A stretch of DNA of 41,075 nucleotides from Chitinophagaceae bacterium (lineage in GTDB: Bacteria; Bacteroidota; Bacteroidia; Chitinophagales; Chitinophagaceae): contig JAACZQ010000016.1 in the NCBI GenBank assembly GCA_009996675.1, positions 1 through 41,075 on the forward strand. Reading direction: 5' to 3'. Within the stretch, counting starts at the first letter, position 1, and every line of letters starts with the position of its first letter. The position numbers were made by a program, and so were the translations under genes. Shown in pieces: positions 1 to 8,988 of the stretch. The notes below the pieces were generated by a model. The model had not been told where the DNA came from. It made no database searches and saw only the letters and a list, made by a program, of their open reading frames with translations.

Positions 1-1421
1 CTGTGCATAATAAAAACACAGCGTATGTTTGTTTCAACCACCATCGCTATGGCGATTTCAAACCTTATCTGCTGAAAACAACGGATGGTGGAAAGAGCTG
101 GACACCTATTCAATCCAACCTGCCCCAGCGAGGTAGTGTATACAGTATCGCCGAAGACCATGTTGATCCGGACTTATTGTTTACCGGAACCGAGTCTGGT
201 GTTTTCTTCTCCAATAATGGCGGTAAAGAGTGGATTCAACTGAAAGCTGGTTTGCCAACGGTTCCGGTGCGTGATCTCGAAATTCAGCGTCGTGAGAACG
301 ACCTGGTTATAGCTACTTTTGGCCGTGGTTTTTATGTACTGGATGATTATAGTGTGCTGCGCAGTTTCAAGAAAGAAGCGGCACAACAAACCGCAGCTAT
401 TTTCCCCATCAAAGAAAGCCTGATGTTTATAGAACGTTTTCCGCTTGGGTTAAGGGATAAGGGACATCTGGGCAGCAGCTATTTCAGCACCCCAAATCCA
501 CCTGTGGGTGCCGTGTTTACCTATTACCTGAAGGACGATATTAAAAAGCTGAAAGAAAAAAGAACAGAAGCAGAAAAAGCAAAATACGAGAGGAACGAAA
601 AAGTGTATTACCCTACACTGGACAGCCTGCGTATGGAAGACCTGCAACCCGACCCTTACCTCTTGTTTACCATTCGCGACAAAGCTGGTAATGTAGTACG
701 TCACCTGAAAGCACCTGCTAAAAAAGGCTTACAGCGCATTGTGTGGGATTTCCGCTATGGGGTATCAGCACCTGTGAATGGCAGAAGTATTCCTGCGCCG
801 GATCAGTTGTTTGGTGGAGAAGAAAAGGGACATCTGGCAGAACCCGGACAATATAGCGTTAGTCTTGCCAAATACGAAGATGGGCTATTAACTGAACTGG
901 TTGCACCGGTATCTTTCAACTGCAAATTGCTGGAGCAAAACAGTTTGCCGGTGAATATGCAGGAGAATGTTGGATTTTATAAGCAGGTCGCAGCGCTTCG
1001 TAAAGCAACCACTGCAACAGCTGATTTGCTAAACGATATGGGCGGACGTTTACGGACCATACAACAGGCGGTACTGGATATGCCTGCACCGGCAAAAACT
1101 ATCTTGGAAAAAGCAAGTGATTTAATGAAGCAATACCAGCAAATCAACCAGGCGTTAAACGGAGATCAGTCACGTGCGCGCAGGGAGTTTGAGACATTGC
1201 CAGGTGTGACCGCACTGGTAGGGGGATTGGAGTCAAATATTCGCAATTCAACGAATAAAATTACAGCTGCCTTCCGTAGTAATTACGCCATTGCATCACA
1301 AGCGCTCACGGGTATATTATCGGATATGAAACAACTGGAAGCTTCTATTCAGCAACTGGAAAAAGAATTAGAACTGAATAAGGCACCGTATACGCCGGGT
1401 AGATGGCCGGAATGGAAATAG
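1..1421 (+). CDS. C-terminal part of a BNR/sortilin-like beta-propeller protein (5' partial)
   Basis: The reading frame is open from the first base of the window, so the true start lies upstream; the GTG at position 3 is only the first possible codon. The visible N-terminal part has Asp-box/BNR-type propeller blades (TDGGKSW, then SNNGGKEW about 50 residues later) and ends a propeller with ATFGRGFYVLDD, a motif typical of the large VPS10/sortilin-like exported proteins annotated as glycosyl hydrolases in Bacteroidota. After it come a beta-rich segment (about residues 210-310) and a helical tail rich in Gln, Lys and Glu (about 320-460), ending PYTPGRWPEWK. No type IX sorting domain is visible at the C-terminus. 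These proteins usually run to about 1000 residues, so roughly half is here. Substrate and enzymatic activity cannot be read from this part; a role outside the cytoplasm is inferred from the family. Confidence 0.85.
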   Translation, partial: VHNKNTAYVCFNHHRYGDFKPYLLKTTDGGKSWTPIQSNLPQRGSVYSIAEDHVDPDLLFTGTESGVFFSNNGGKEWIQLKAGLPTVPVRDLEIQRRENDLVIATFGRGFYVLDDYSVLRSFKKEAAQQTAAIFPIKESLMFIERFPLGLRDKGHLGSSYFSTPNPPVGAVFTYYLKDDIKKLKEKRTEAEKAKYERNEKVYYPTLDSLRMEDLQPDPYLLFTIRDKAGNVVRHLKAPAKKGLQRIVWDFRYGVSAPVNGRSIPAPDQLFGGEEKGHLAEPGQYSVSLAKYEDGLLTELVAPVSFNCKLLEQNSLPVNMQENVGFYKQVAALRKATTATADLLNDMGGRLRTIQQAVLDMPAPAKTILEKASDLMKQYQQINQALNGDQSRARREFETLPGVTALVGGLESNIRNSTNKITAAFRSNYAIASQALTGILSDMKQLEASIQQLEKELELNKAPYTPGRWPEWK

Positions 1422-1424
1422 GGA

Positions 1425-1527
1425 TTGGTTTATCGTTTATAGTTTTTGGTTTATGGTTTATAGTTAGCAGATAAGTTTTTGCCAACACGTGTATCATGCT
1501 AGCCACAAACTATAAACGATAAACCAA
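1425..1527. repeat. Tandem plus inverted AT-rich repeat between convergent genes
   Basis: Two near-identical 20-nt direct copies (1425-1444 and 1446-1465, one mismatch, period 21) are followed by one perfect inverted copy (21 bp of complement between 1425-1445 and 1507-1527). Core: GGTTTATCGTTTATAGTTT. The element fills the gap between the stop at 1421 and the end of the convergent methyltransferase gene at 1532. Either direct copy could pair with the inverted copy, giving two alternative long stems. It may act as a bidirectional terminator or be a member of a dispersed intergenic repeat family; there is no T-run directly after the stem. Confidence 0.75.
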
Positions 1528-1531
1528 AAAC

Positions 1532-2710
1532 TCACCTATCACTAACCTGAACAATTAAAAATTTCAGGTAATTGGTATTCTCCATGCCCCAGATAATTGG
1601 GTGATCGCTGGCCTGGGCCTGAAATGTTACCTGGCGGATTTTTTTACGGGCGTCTTTGGCTGCCATTTCAATGGTTTGGAGAAACAGATCGGGTTGCACC
1701 AGGTTGGTGCAGCTGGAAGTTACCAGGAAGCCCCCGTTGCGGATCAGTTTCATGCCGCGGAGATTGATTTCTTTGTAACCGGTGATCGCTTTCTGAATAT
1801 TTTCACGGCTTTTGGTAAAAGCGGGTGGATCTAACATAACCACATCATACTGACGGCCATCTTTGCCCCATTGTTTGAGCACATCAAAAGCATTCATCGC
1901 TTCGAATTTGCAGATATTATCCAGTCCATTTAGTTGTGCATTGCGATTTGCCTGTGCAACGGCCTGTTCGGAGATATCCAGTCCCAATACCGACTTAGCG
2001 CCATAGTGTGCTGCATGAATTTCAAATGTTCCGGTATAGGTAAATGCACCCAATACTTCTGCACCCTTAACGATATGCTGAATGGAGCGCCGGTTATCCT
2101 GCTGATCAAGGAAATAACCGGTCTTTTGTCCGTTCTCCAGATCCACATGAAACTGCAGTCCGTTTTCCCGAATAATGATATTGGGATCAAATGGTGCCGA
2201 TAAAAAACCTTTATACTGGGGTAGTCCTTCCAGTTCTCTTACTGGAACATCATTGCGTTCAAAAATACCTTTGGGTGAAAAAATGGATTCCAGCGCTTTT
2301 ACAATGGCGGGTTTCCAGTGGTCCATACCCAGCGACAGGGTTTGCAGGACAAAATAATCGTTGAATTTATCGATGATCAGGGCGGGCATTTCATCGGCTT
2401 CGCCAAAGATTAACCGGCAGTTTTCGGTATAGCCAATATGCTGGCGGTACTGCCAGGCCTGGGCTATGCGGTTATGGAAGAACTGTTCATCAATGGTTTC
2501 CTGCTTATTACGGGTCAGTAAACGCACCAGAATCTGCGATTTGGGATTGATATAGCCCCTGCCGGCGAACTTGCCATCGGCATAAAAAACGTCTACGGTA
2601 TCACCCGGGTTAACAGGGCCTTCAATCCGTTCAACCTCATTACCAAAGATCCAGGGATGGCCATTGGCGATCCGGGGAGCTATTTTTTTCCTGAGAAACA
2701 CTTGCGTCAT
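1532..2710 (-). CDS. rlmI: 23S rRNA (cytosine-C5) methyltransferase, RlmI-like
   Basis: Predicted SAM-dependent class I methyltransferase of the RlmI family, which makes m5C1962 in 23S rRNA in E. coli. Starting at the ATG at 2710 gives 392 residues, the normal size, beginning MTQVFLRKKIAPRIANGHPW; the frame runs about 100 bases further upstream but that stretch has no family similarity. An N-terminal PUA domain (about residues 1-75) is followed by the Rossmann-type catalytic domain, with the QKTGYFLDQQDNR segment seen in this family, a GAFTYTG SAM-binding loop, the LDPPAF motif and a downstream TSSC with the likely catalytic cysteine. It is divergent from grpE and convergent with the propeller gene. 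A TATCTTCG sequence ends four bases before the ATG, so a leaderless or nearly leaderless transcript is possible. The exact target base is inferred from the family. Confidence 0.93.
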   Translation of the reverse strand: MTQVFLRKKIAPRIANGHPWIFGNEVERIEGPVNPGDTVDVFYADGKFAGRGYINPKSQILVRLLTRNKQETIDEQFFHNRIAQAWQYRQHIGYTENCRLIFGEADEMPALIIDKFNDYFVLQTLSLGMDHWKPAIVKALESIFSPKGIFERNDVPVRELEGLPQYKGFLSAPFDPNIIIRENGLQFHVDLENGQKTGYFLDQQDNRRSIQHIVKGAEVLGAFTYTGTFEIHAAHYGAKSVLGLDISEQAVAQANRNAQLNGLDNICKFEAMNAFDVLKQWGKDGRQYDVVMLDPPAFTKSRENIQKAITGYKEINLRGMKLIRNGGFLVTSSCTNLVQPDLFLQTIEMAAKDARKKIRQVTFQAQASDHPIIWGMENTNYLKFLIVQVSDR

Positions 2711-2714
2711 GCCG

Positions 2715-2722
2715 CGAAGATA
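2715..2722 (-). promoter_or_regulatory. Possible -7 box of rlmI (TATCTTCG)
   Basis: On the minus strand TATCTTCG matches the Bacteroidota -7 consensus TAnnTTTG at five of six fixed positions and lies four bases upstream of the start codon. No clear -33 TTG was found. Weak on its own, but the same arrangement recurs at 8989 and 22066. Confidence 0.35.
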
Positions 2723-2876
2723 GCTTATCCCGGTGCATGGTATGGCATATCCGGACGGAAAACCCTTGCCAGAACTGCCTGAAATGCCCGGATCGGCTGT
2801 CCTAACTGCCAATTTTTCCCGTTTCTTTGCAACGGCAAAATTTTTGACAGGATTTTGTCACCAAAAGCTGAAAATA

Positions 2877-3440
2877 ATGAATACGGAAGAGCAAGAATTG
2901 ACACAACCCGGCACAGAAGCGGGCTTGGATATTAATACCGATGAAAACGCCGCCGGGAACACCCATTTGAATGAACCGGTAGCGGAAGAAAGTGAACTGG
3001 AAAAGCTGAAAGCCGAATTACAGGATCAGAAAGACAAGTACCTGCGTCTGATGGCCGAATTTGACAATTTCCGGCGCCGGACGGCCAAGGAAAGGGTAGA
3101 ACTGATTCAGACAGCCGGTAAGGATGTTATTATTTCCCTACTGGATGTACTGGATGATTGCGACCGTGCTGAAAAGCAATTACAGGCTAATGACGATATC
3201 CAGGTACAGAAAGAAGGAGTATTGCTGGTATTTAATAAACTGCGGACCAATTTGCAGTCCAAAGGCGTGAAACCCATGGATAGCATACAGGCTGATTTTG
3301 ATGTAGAAAAACACGAAGCGATTACAGAGATACCGGCACCTTCAGAAGAATTGAAGGGTAAAGTGGTTGATGAAGTTGTAAAAGGATATTACCTCAATGA
3401 TAAGATTATCCGCTTTGCAAAAGTGGTGGTGGGGAAATAA
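2877..3440 (+). CDS. grpE: Nucleotide exchange factor GrpE
   Basis: GrpE releases ADP from DnaK and so drives the DnaK-DnaJ chaperone cycle in the cytoplasm. The ATG at 2877 gives 187 residues, close to the usual GrpE length; an in-frame extension upstream (from 2733) encodes nothing GrpE-like. Residues about 1-40 are an acidic, low-complexity tail; a long helix with KDKYLRLMAEFDNFRRRTAK (about 58-77) is the dimerising coiled coil and signature start, and the beta domain at the C-terminus contains KGYYLNDKIIRFAKVVV, the classical GrpE signature. The neighbour 90 bases downstream is dnaJ, a common chaperone pairing. dnaK is not in the window. No CIRCE element or other heat-shock operator was seen upstream. 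Confidence 0.97.
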   Translation: MNTEEQELTQPGTEAGLDINTDENAAGNTHLNEPVAEESELEKLKAELQDQKDKYLRLMAEFDNFRRRTAKERVELIQTAGKDVIISLLDVLDDCDRAEKQLQANDDIQVQKEGVLLVFNKLRTNLQSKGVKPMDSIQADFDVEKHEAITEIPAPSEELKGKVVDEVVKGYYLNDKIIRFAKVVVGK

Positions 3441-3451
3441 GGAGGATTTTT

Positions 3452-3526
3452 TGATGTTTGATTTTTCGATTTAATCAATCAAGAAGTCAAAATTCAAGAA
3501 ATCACAGATCCAAAAATCAAAGATCA
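3452..3526. repeat. Inverted repeat between grpE and dnaJ
   Basis: TGATGTTTGATTTTT (3452-3466) pairs with AAAAATCAAAGATCA (3512-3526) with one mismatch, enclosing a 45-base loop of A-rich, repeat-like sequence (CAAGAA twice). The right arm ends four bases before the dnaJ ATG, so the structure would cover the translation start region. It could attenuate or terminate transcription between grpE and dnaJ, or be a dispersed AT-rich intergenic element. Confidence 0.6.
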
Positions 3527-3530
3527 AACA

Positions 3531-4703
3531 ATGGCTAAAAGAGATTTCTACGAAATATTGGGTGTGAGCAAATCAGCTTCTGCCGATGAGATTAAAAAAG
3601 CTTATCGTAAGGTAGCTATGCAATACCATCCCGACCGAAATCCGGGTGATAAGGCAGCAGAAGAGAAGTTCAAAGAAGCCGCAGAAGCTTATGAAATACT
3701 CAGTGACGCTGATAAAAAAGCTAAATACGATCGTTATGGCCATGCTGCTTTTGGTCCGGGTACCAATGCTGGCGCAGGTGGTTATGGCGGTGGTATGAAT
3801 ATGGATGATATCTTCAGTCAGTTCGGGGATATATTTGGTGATAGTGGTGTGTTTGGTGATTTCTTTGGTGGTGGCGGCAGATCCCGGGGCGGTAGTAGCC
3901 GCGCGCGTGGTCAACGTGGCAGTAACCTGCGCATCAAATTAAAATTGAATTACGAGGAGATTGCGAAAGGGGTTACCAAGAATGTGAAAGTGAAAAAACA
4001 TGTGGTGTGTTCAACTTGTGCAGGCAGTGGTGCGAAAGATAAAAACAGTGTGCAAAACTGTGGTACCTGTGGTGGTACCGGACAGGTACGAAGGGTTACC
4101 AATACTTTTCTGGGTCAGATGCAAACGGTTACTACTTGTCCCACCTGTAATGGTGAAGGTACAACGGTGACCAGCAAATGTGGTTCCTGTAAAGGAGAGG
4201 GCAGGGTATATGGCGAAGAAACCATCAGCATTGATATTCCTGCCGGTGTACAGGAGGGTATGCAACTGAGTATGAGTGGCAAGGGTAATGCCGGAGAGCG
4301 TGGTGGAGCACCAGGTGATCTGATTATCCAGATTGAAGAAGAAGCGCATCCTGAATTGCAAAGAGACGGTTTGAACGTAGCTTTTGATTTGCACATATCA
4401 TTCCCTGATGCTGTATTCGGTACACAGGTGGAAGTGCCTACTATTGATGGTAGGGCTAAAATCAAAATTCCTGCAGGTACACAGAGTGGTAAAATTTTCC
4501 GCCTCAAAGGAAAAGGGTTCCCCGAAGTACAGGGATACGCTAAAGGCGACCAGCTTATACATGTGAATGTATGGACACCACAGCAGGTAACAGATGAAGA
4601 AAAGAAAATGCTGGAACAATTAAGTGCAAGTGGTAATTTCAAACCAAGTCCGAATAAAAACGATAAGAGTTTTTTTGAACGAGTAAGAGAAGCGTTTAGT
4701 TAG
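3531..4703 (+). CDS. dnaJ: Chaperone protein DnaJ
   Basis: Full-length type I Hsp40 of 390 residues, co-chaperone that delivers clients to DnaK and stimulates its ATPase. The J domain (about 1-70) has HPD at 33-35. A Gly/Phe-rich linker follows (about 72-125). The zinc-binding domain has four CxxCxGxG repeats with cysteines at 160/163, 177/180, 203/206 and 217/220. The C-terminal client-binding domains occupy about 230-360. The start [12 protein letters not shown] is the usual DnaJ N-terminus. It lies 90 bases downstream of grpE, separated by an inverted repeat at 3452-3526, so it may be co-transcribed with modulation. It is convergent with the vWA gene at 4802. Confidence 0.98.
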   Translation: MAKRDFYEILGVSKSASADEIKKAYRKVAMQYHPDRNPGDKAAEEKFKEAAEAYEILSDADKKAKYDRYGHAAFGPGTNAGAGGYGGGMNMDDIFSQFGDIFGDSGVFGDFFGGGGRSRGGSSRARGQRGSNLRIKLKLNYEEIAKGVTKNVKVKKHVVCSTCAGSGAKDKNSVQNCGTCGGTGQVRRVTNTFLGQMQTVTTCPTCNGEGTTVTSKCGSCKGEGRVYGEETISIDIPAGVQEGMQLSMSGKGNAGERGGAPGDLIIQIEEEAHPELQRDGLNVAFDLHISFPDAVFGTQVEVPTIDGRAKIKIPAGTQSGKIFRLKGKGFPEVQGYAKGDQLIHVNVWTPQQVTDEEKKMLEQLSASGNFKPSPNKNDKSFFERVREAFS

Positions 4704-4801
4704 TTTGGATTTTGTTGTTTTATTGTTTGTGCTTTGGAATTAGTAGCTGGCTATTTGCTGCTTTCTTGCAGTCTAAACATTTTCCTCACTGCTAATAAGG
4801 A

Positions 4802-6550
4802 TTATTTACGTCTTCGTTTCGAGGGATGATACAGCTGAATAGCTTTCTGAACCAATGTCAGTAATTCCTGTTGCAGGATATTTCCTGGTTGTATGACCGA
4901 TTTAACCAGGATGGAGACGTCTTCCAGTTTAAAGTCGCTGGTGTAGGCGGAATGTCGCAGTACAGACCCGAACATGGCTACTGCTGCAGCGAAACGATAG
5001 GATTGGTCTATGCGTCGCCAGGGTTCAATAACGGTTGTGGCCTTAAACTGTATGGTGTTTTTTTGTTCGGTAACTGGTTCCCGGTAGTGTAGCGAAATAT
5101 CGGCCCAGTGTTGTGGTGTGAGTGAATCGTTGGGATGTTTCAGGTTGAGTTCAAAAACTGCCAGGGATGTATGACCACTGCCGATCTCACCACCTTCCAG
5201 TAAACTACTGCTGTCTTCGACAGCATTTTTTTTATTATCAAATCCAATCAGCCGATATTCCGACACGGATTCCGGGTTAAAACGTACGCTGAGGGAGACG
5301 TCATCTGCTACGGCGTATAAAGTCTGTGTAAATTCCTTCACCAGGGTTTTCTCAGCTTCCCGGATCTGGTCGATGTACGCGAAATTGCCATTCCCTTTTT
5401 TGGATAATATTTCCAGTTTGCTGTCTTTGTAATTACCCATGCCTACACCCAGGCAGGTGAGGTAGATACCTGTTTGTTTATACCGGATGATGAGGTCTTC
5501 GAGTTCTTTTTCAGAGGATTGGCCCACGTTAAAATCGCCATCGGTAGCCAGTATCACGCGGTTATTACCGCCGGGAATAAAACCTTGTCTGGCCATTTCG
5601 TATGCGGTGATAATAGCGCCGGCACCTGGTGTATCACCACCGGCGATCAGGGAATCAATGGCACCATAAATCTGTTTTTTGTCGGCTCCTGATGTTCTGG
5701 GCAGGGCAATGTGTACCCCGCCACCATAAGTAACAATGGTAATGCTGTCTTGCACGCGCAGGTTATCGGTCAACATTTTGAAAGCCGATTGCAGGAGTGG
5801 TAAACGGTTGGGCTGATCCATCGACCCCGATACATCTACCAGGAATACAAGATTGGAGGGGGGCACCTGATCCAGTTTGAGGGATGGTGCGGCTAAATGC
5901 AGAAACATCAGCTTCAGATTGCTGTTCCAGGGGCAGGAAGTAACTACGGGATGAAAGCGAAATCCGTTTTGTGCAGCTGATGCTGCCGGTAATGGAAATC
6001 CGAAATAATTCAACATTTCTTCAATGCGCACGGCATCCGGAGTAACCAGCATGCCATTGTTCAGAAAGCGCCGGATATTGCTGTAAGCAGCTTTGTCGAT
6101 ATTCAGTGAAAAACCTGTTTCCGGAAATTCTTTTGCCGCAATGAATTTGTTTTCAATCAGGTTGCTGTAACTCTCCCCCGATGCAGGTGTAGGATACGTA
6201 ATACTGCCCGACATATTGGTGGTTACGGACGATAGTTTTTGCCGGTACCTGCGTGCTGTGGCCGGTAGCATTTTCAATACGATCTGTTCGTATCCGGATG
6301 CGCGGATAAATTTTTTCAGGGGTTCATATCCATCCAGCAATACACAAAGTGTATCCGATTCGCGGTTCATGGGTATGCTGAAAATTCCACCGGCACCAGT
6401 CTGGTAAACCAGTTGCGGGTTGGAGCTGATGCGAAGTGTAACCCCTTCGAGCGGGGTACGCATATCATTCCTTACTTCTCCACGCAACAAGTATTGCGCG
6501 GAGAGGCTGAATGGTAAGCAACAGCATAATATCCAAATGCGGGGTATCAT
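4802..6550 (-). CDS. Exported von Willebrand factor A domain protein (YfbK-like)
   Basis: A 582-residue protein with a signal peptide (about 1-18, ending SLSAQ), a carboxypeptidase-regulatory-like beta domain (about 20-100), then the N-terminal region seen in YfbK-type proteins (about 125-195, including FPETGFSLNIDKAAYSNIRR), a vWA domain (about 230-400) and a C-terminal domain of the DUF3520 type (about 405-570). The metal-ion-dependent adhesion site is intact: DVSGSMD at 239-245 and ATDGDF at 335-340. Such proteins bind ligands through Mg2+ and are thought to act at the periplasm or outer membrane; the ligand is unknown. It lies 73 bases downstream of hpt on the same strand and may be the last gene of that unit. 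The C-terminus ends in a basic KRRRK tail with no sorting domain. Confidence 0.9.
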   Translation of the reverse strand: MIPRIWILCCCLPFSLSAQYLLRGEVRNDMRTPLEGVTLRISSNPQLVYQTGAGGIFSIPMNRESDTLCVLLDGYEPLKKFIRASGYEQIVLKMLPATARRYRQKLSSVTTNMSGSITYPTPASGESYSNLIENKFIAAKEFPETGFSLNIDKAAYSNIRRFLNNGMLVTPDAVRIEEMLNYFGFPLPAASAAQNGFRFHPVVTSCPWNSNLKLMFLHLAAPSLKLDQVPPSNLVFLVDVSGSMDQPNRLPLLQSAFKMLTDNLRVQDSITIVTYGGGVHIALPRTSGADKKQIYGAIDSLIAGGDTPGAGAIITAYEMARQGFIPGGNNRVILATDGDFNVGQSSEKELEDLIIRYKQTGIYLTCLGVGMGNYKDSKLEILSKKGNGNFAYIDQIREAEKTLVKEFTQTLYAVADDVSLSVRFNPESVSEYRLIGFDNKKNAVEDSSSLLEGGEIGSGHTSLAVFELNLKHPNDSLTPQHWADISLHYREPVTEQKNTIQFKATTVIEPWRRIDQSYRFAAAVAMFGSVLRHSAYTSDFKLEDVSILVKSVIQPGNILQQELLTLVQKAIQLYHPSKRRRK

Positions 6551-6623
6551 TTGGCAGACTTGGTTATAACAATATAACGCAGATTTTTTGGTATTATGCT
6601 AACTGATGGCTGTTAAAGCCCTG

Positions 6624-7166
6624 TTATCCTTCGTCTTTCAGCTGGTAGATTTCGCGGATATTCCTGCCCAGTCCGTCGTAATCCAGGCCATAGCCTAATA
6701 CAAACTTGTTGGGGATGGAGAAACAGCAATAATCGATTGGTATGGTAAAACGGGTAGCATCTGGTTTATGCAGCAGTACTGCTACTTTTAAAGATGCGGG
6801 TTGCTGGTTCTGCAGTTGGGGCAGGAATTCATGCATGGTCTTACCTGTGTCGATAATATCTTCCAGGATCACGACATGACGGTCTGTGATATCGGTATCG
6901 AGTCCGATCGCAGTGATCACATGCCCGGTGGATTTGGTTCCCTTATAAGAAGCAAGTTTGATGAAGCAGATTTCAGCTTCTATCTGCAGTTCTTTGAAAA
7001 GGTCAGCAGCAAACATGAAAGAGCCATTGAGTATGGCAATAAAAAGGGGTCTTTTACCCTGGTAATCCTGGTCCAGTGCAGCTGCCAGTTCTTTTACTTT
7101 TTCACGAATCAGGTCTTCGGGCAAATAGGGAATGAATTGTTTATCGTGTACGGTGATAAGGGACAT
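6624..7166 (-). CDS. hpt: Hypoxanthine phosphoribosyltransferase
   Basis: Purine salvage enzyme that joins hypoxanthine (and usually guanine) to PRPP to give IMP or GMP in the cytoplasm. The 180-residue length is typical of bacterial HPRTs. The PRPP-binding motif VVILEDIIDTGKT is at about 98-110, with the catalytic Asp in it; the flexible loop carries LASYKGTKSTG (71-81), and the C-terminal VLGYGLDYDG supplies the purine-contacting region. The start MSLITVHDKQF fits family N-termini. It begins seven bases after the stop of the glucosaminidase gene, so the two are very likely co-transcribed. Specificity between hypoxanthine and guanine cannot be fixed from the sequence. Confidence 0.96.
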   Translation of the reverse strand: MSLITVHDKQFIPYLPEDLIREKVKELAAALDQDYQGKRPLFIAILNGSFMFAADLFKELQIEAEICFIKLASYKGTKSTGHVITAIGLDTDITDRHVVILEDIIDTGKTMHEFLPQLQNQQPASLKVAVLLHKPDATRFTIPIDYCCFSIPNKFVLGYGLDYDGLGRNIREIYQLKDEG

Positions 7167-7173
7167 GGCAGAT

Positions 7174-8334
7174 TTATTTGGTATTTTTCTTGGGAGCAGT
7201 TTTTTCGTTTTTCACAGATGAAGGAGATACAACACGCAGATACAGTTGTTGACCGGCACTGAGGCTGGCATCTTTTTTTAGTTTGTTGTATTCCAGCAGG
7301 CTTTCGAGGCGTATACCTTCTTTCTGGCAGATATCATGCAGGGTTTCGCCGGTAGTAACAATATGGGTATCGGTACTGCCTTTTTTCTGTTTACGTTCAA
7401 TAAAAAGCAAACGATCGGTATCCAGTATATCCATATCCGGCAGTTCATTAAACTCCAGCAATCTTGACAGGCTGATATCGTACTGGTTGGCGAGGGCCAG
7501 CAGGGAAATACCTTGCTCTGCATAGATTACCTTGGTATGGTTGATGGTGAAAATGCCTTTCGGGTAAGGGCTGTTCTTCGCCGGCTTTACATCCGGAACA
7601 GGCAAGCTCACTGCAGTATTGGTATCCTGTATGGTATCAACTGCTGTTTCGTTATTGGATTCGGGCTGAACAATGTTTTGGGTCTGTACTTTTTCAGTCA
7701 GTGCCAGGTTAGTGGCAGGTATGGTAGTTGCGGTATCTTTTGTAATAGGCAGGGGCTGCGGTGTTGCAACCGTATTGTCAACCAGGGGCTGATTAGTGGT
7801 ACCATTTTTCATGCGGGCCACACCTTGTATACTGTATTGATTCAACTCATAATCTTCAATAATCTTTTTGAGTCTTTGCGGATAAGTGTTGCTGGTAGCA
7901 TAACCTGCTTTTTTCAAACCGGTAGCCCAGGCCGCATAGTCGGTAGGATCGAGGTTGAAGAGGAATGCATAATGGGGGCGGGTCCGCAGGAAATCGGAAT
8001 GATCGCGATAAGAGTCTGCCACAGAGGAGTAAACACGGAAACATTCGCCACGGGCATCGTCATCATGATAGGTACGTGCGCCGGTCCATTCGGTTTTACA
8101 TTTGATTCCGAAATGGTTATTGGATTCTTTGGCCAGATCACTTTCACCAAATTGGGATTCAACAATGCCCTGGGCCAGTTTGATGGCAGCGGGAACGCCG
8201 GTTCTGACCATTTCCTGAATAGCTATTTCTTTGTATGCATTGATATACTGCTCAGTTCTTTCACGAACGGAAACCGTTTGTGCCTGTACCAGTAATACCA
8301 TACAGCTGCCTATCGCCGCTAATAATCTTTTCAT
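7174..8334 (-). CDS. Exported N-acetylglucosaminidase with two LysM domains
   Basis: Predicted peptidoglycan hydrolase of the FlgJ/AtlA glucosaminidase type (family GH73), 386 residues. A signal peptide (about 1-18, ending VQAQ) precedes the catalytic domain at about 25-165, which has the likely catalytic Glu59 in GIVESQFGES and the conserved NNHFGIKCK. A Thr/Pro/Asn-rich linker (about 175-250) leads to two LysM repeats (about 265-312 and 325-370) that should bind glycan strands. The probable role is cell wall remodelling or daughter-cell separation. The start codon overlaps the stop of the O-methyltransferase gene by four bases (ATGA), and hpt follows after seven bases, so translation is probably coupled across this unit. 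Confidence 0.94.
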   Translation of the reverse strand: MKRLLAAIGSCMVLLVQAQTVSVRERTEQYINAYKEIAIQEMVRTGVPAAIKLAQGIVESQFGESDLAKESNNHFGIKCKTEWTGARTYHDDDARGECFRVYSSVADSYRDHSDFLRTRPHYAFLFNLDPTDYAAWATGLKKAGYATSNTYPQRLKKIIEDYELNQYSIQGVARMKNGTTNQPLVDNTVATPQPLPITKDTATTIPATNLALTEKVQTQNIVQPESNNETAVDTIQDTNTAVSLPVPDVKPAKNSPYPKGIFTINHTKVIYAEQGISLLALANQYDISLSRLLEFNELPDMDILDTDRLLFIERKQKKGSTDTHIVTTGETLHDICQKEGIRLESLLEYNKLKKDASLSAGQQLYLRVVSPSSVKNEKTAPKKNTK

Positions 8335-8984
8335 GCCTGTTTCTTTTTCACCAGGAGTAAACCATCCCGGATGGTGAGTAATACCTGTTCGGTGCGGGGA
8401 TCCTGCAACACATGGTCATTAAAAGCCTGTATGGCTTTGGCATTTTTCCCGCTAACCGGATTTTCCAGTACCTGGCCGTGAAAAAGTACATTATCGGCCA
8501 GGATAACCCCTTTTTCGCTGAGCCGGGGTACCACCAGTTCATAATAATCAATGTACCCGGTTTTATCTGCATCAATAAAAACCAGATCCCAGGGCCGGTC
8601 AATGGTTGGGATCAGTTCTGCAGCGGCACCGGTGTGCAAAAATATCTGCTTATTTCTTTCACTTTTGCTAAAAAAGCCCCGGGCAGTTGCTGCATCGGCT
8701 TCTCTCAACTCAATGGTATGCAATTCGCCCTCATTATCAAGCCCTTCCGCGAGGCAGAGGGCACTGTAACCGGTAAAAGTACCTATCTCTAAAACGTAAC
8801 GGGGATGTAATAAAGTACTCAACATGGACAAAAATTTGCCTTGTAATGCCCCGCTGAGCATGTGAGACTGGGGGTGGTTGGCCAGCGTATAGTCCTCAAT
8901 TTCTTTCAGCAGCCCATCCGGTAGGGAACTGTACTGTGAAGCATAAGCTGCGGCTTCAGGGGTGATTAACTGGGGTGCTGACAT
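8331..8984 (-). CDS. O-methyltransferase (catechol/caffeoyl-CoA family)
   Basis: SAM-dependent methyltransferase of the Methyltransf_3 family (YrrM/catechol-O-methyltransferase-like), 217 residues. The SAM-binding motif is YVLEIGTFTGYSALCLAEGL (63-82, with the acidic IELRE at 91-95), and the metal-binding FIDADK (136-141) with a later LADN is intact, so activity should depend on a divalent cation. The substrate is unknown; bacterial members act on catechols, small phenolics or, in some cases, tRNA hydroxyuridine. It is the first gene of a probable unit with the glucosaminidase, hpt and possibly the vWA gene. A perfect TATCTTTG -7 box ends four bases upstream of the ATG, which argues for this start and a leaderless mRNA. 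Confidence 0.92.
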   Translation of the reverse strand: MSAPQLITPEAAAYASQYSSLPDGLLKEIEDYTLANHPQSHMLSGALQGKFLSMLSTLLHPRYVLEIGTFTGYSALCLAEGLDNEGELHTIELREADAATARGFFSKSERNKQIFLHTGAAAELIPTIDRPWDLVFIDADKTGYIDYYELVVPRLSEKGVILADNVLFHGQVLENPVSGKNAKAIQAFNDHVLQDPRTEQVLLTIRDGLLLVKKKQA

Positions 8985-8988
8985 AATG

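Noticed and set aside
1425..1465. Tandem 21-nt repeat as a possible CRISPR array
   Set aside because: No unique spacers between copies, only two copies, and no cas gene; it is an AT-rich intergenic element.
4115..4642. Long antisense open frame inside dnaJ
   Set aside because: It is Ser/Pro/Cys-rich with no domain, lies wholly opposite the conserved zinc-finger and client-binding coding region, and is explained by codon bias of dnaJ.
7513..8295. 260-codon open frame opposite the glucosaminidase gene
   Set aside because: No signal, motif or plausible composition (Cys/Gly/Ile-rich); the minus-strand gene has a complete GH73-LysM architecture.
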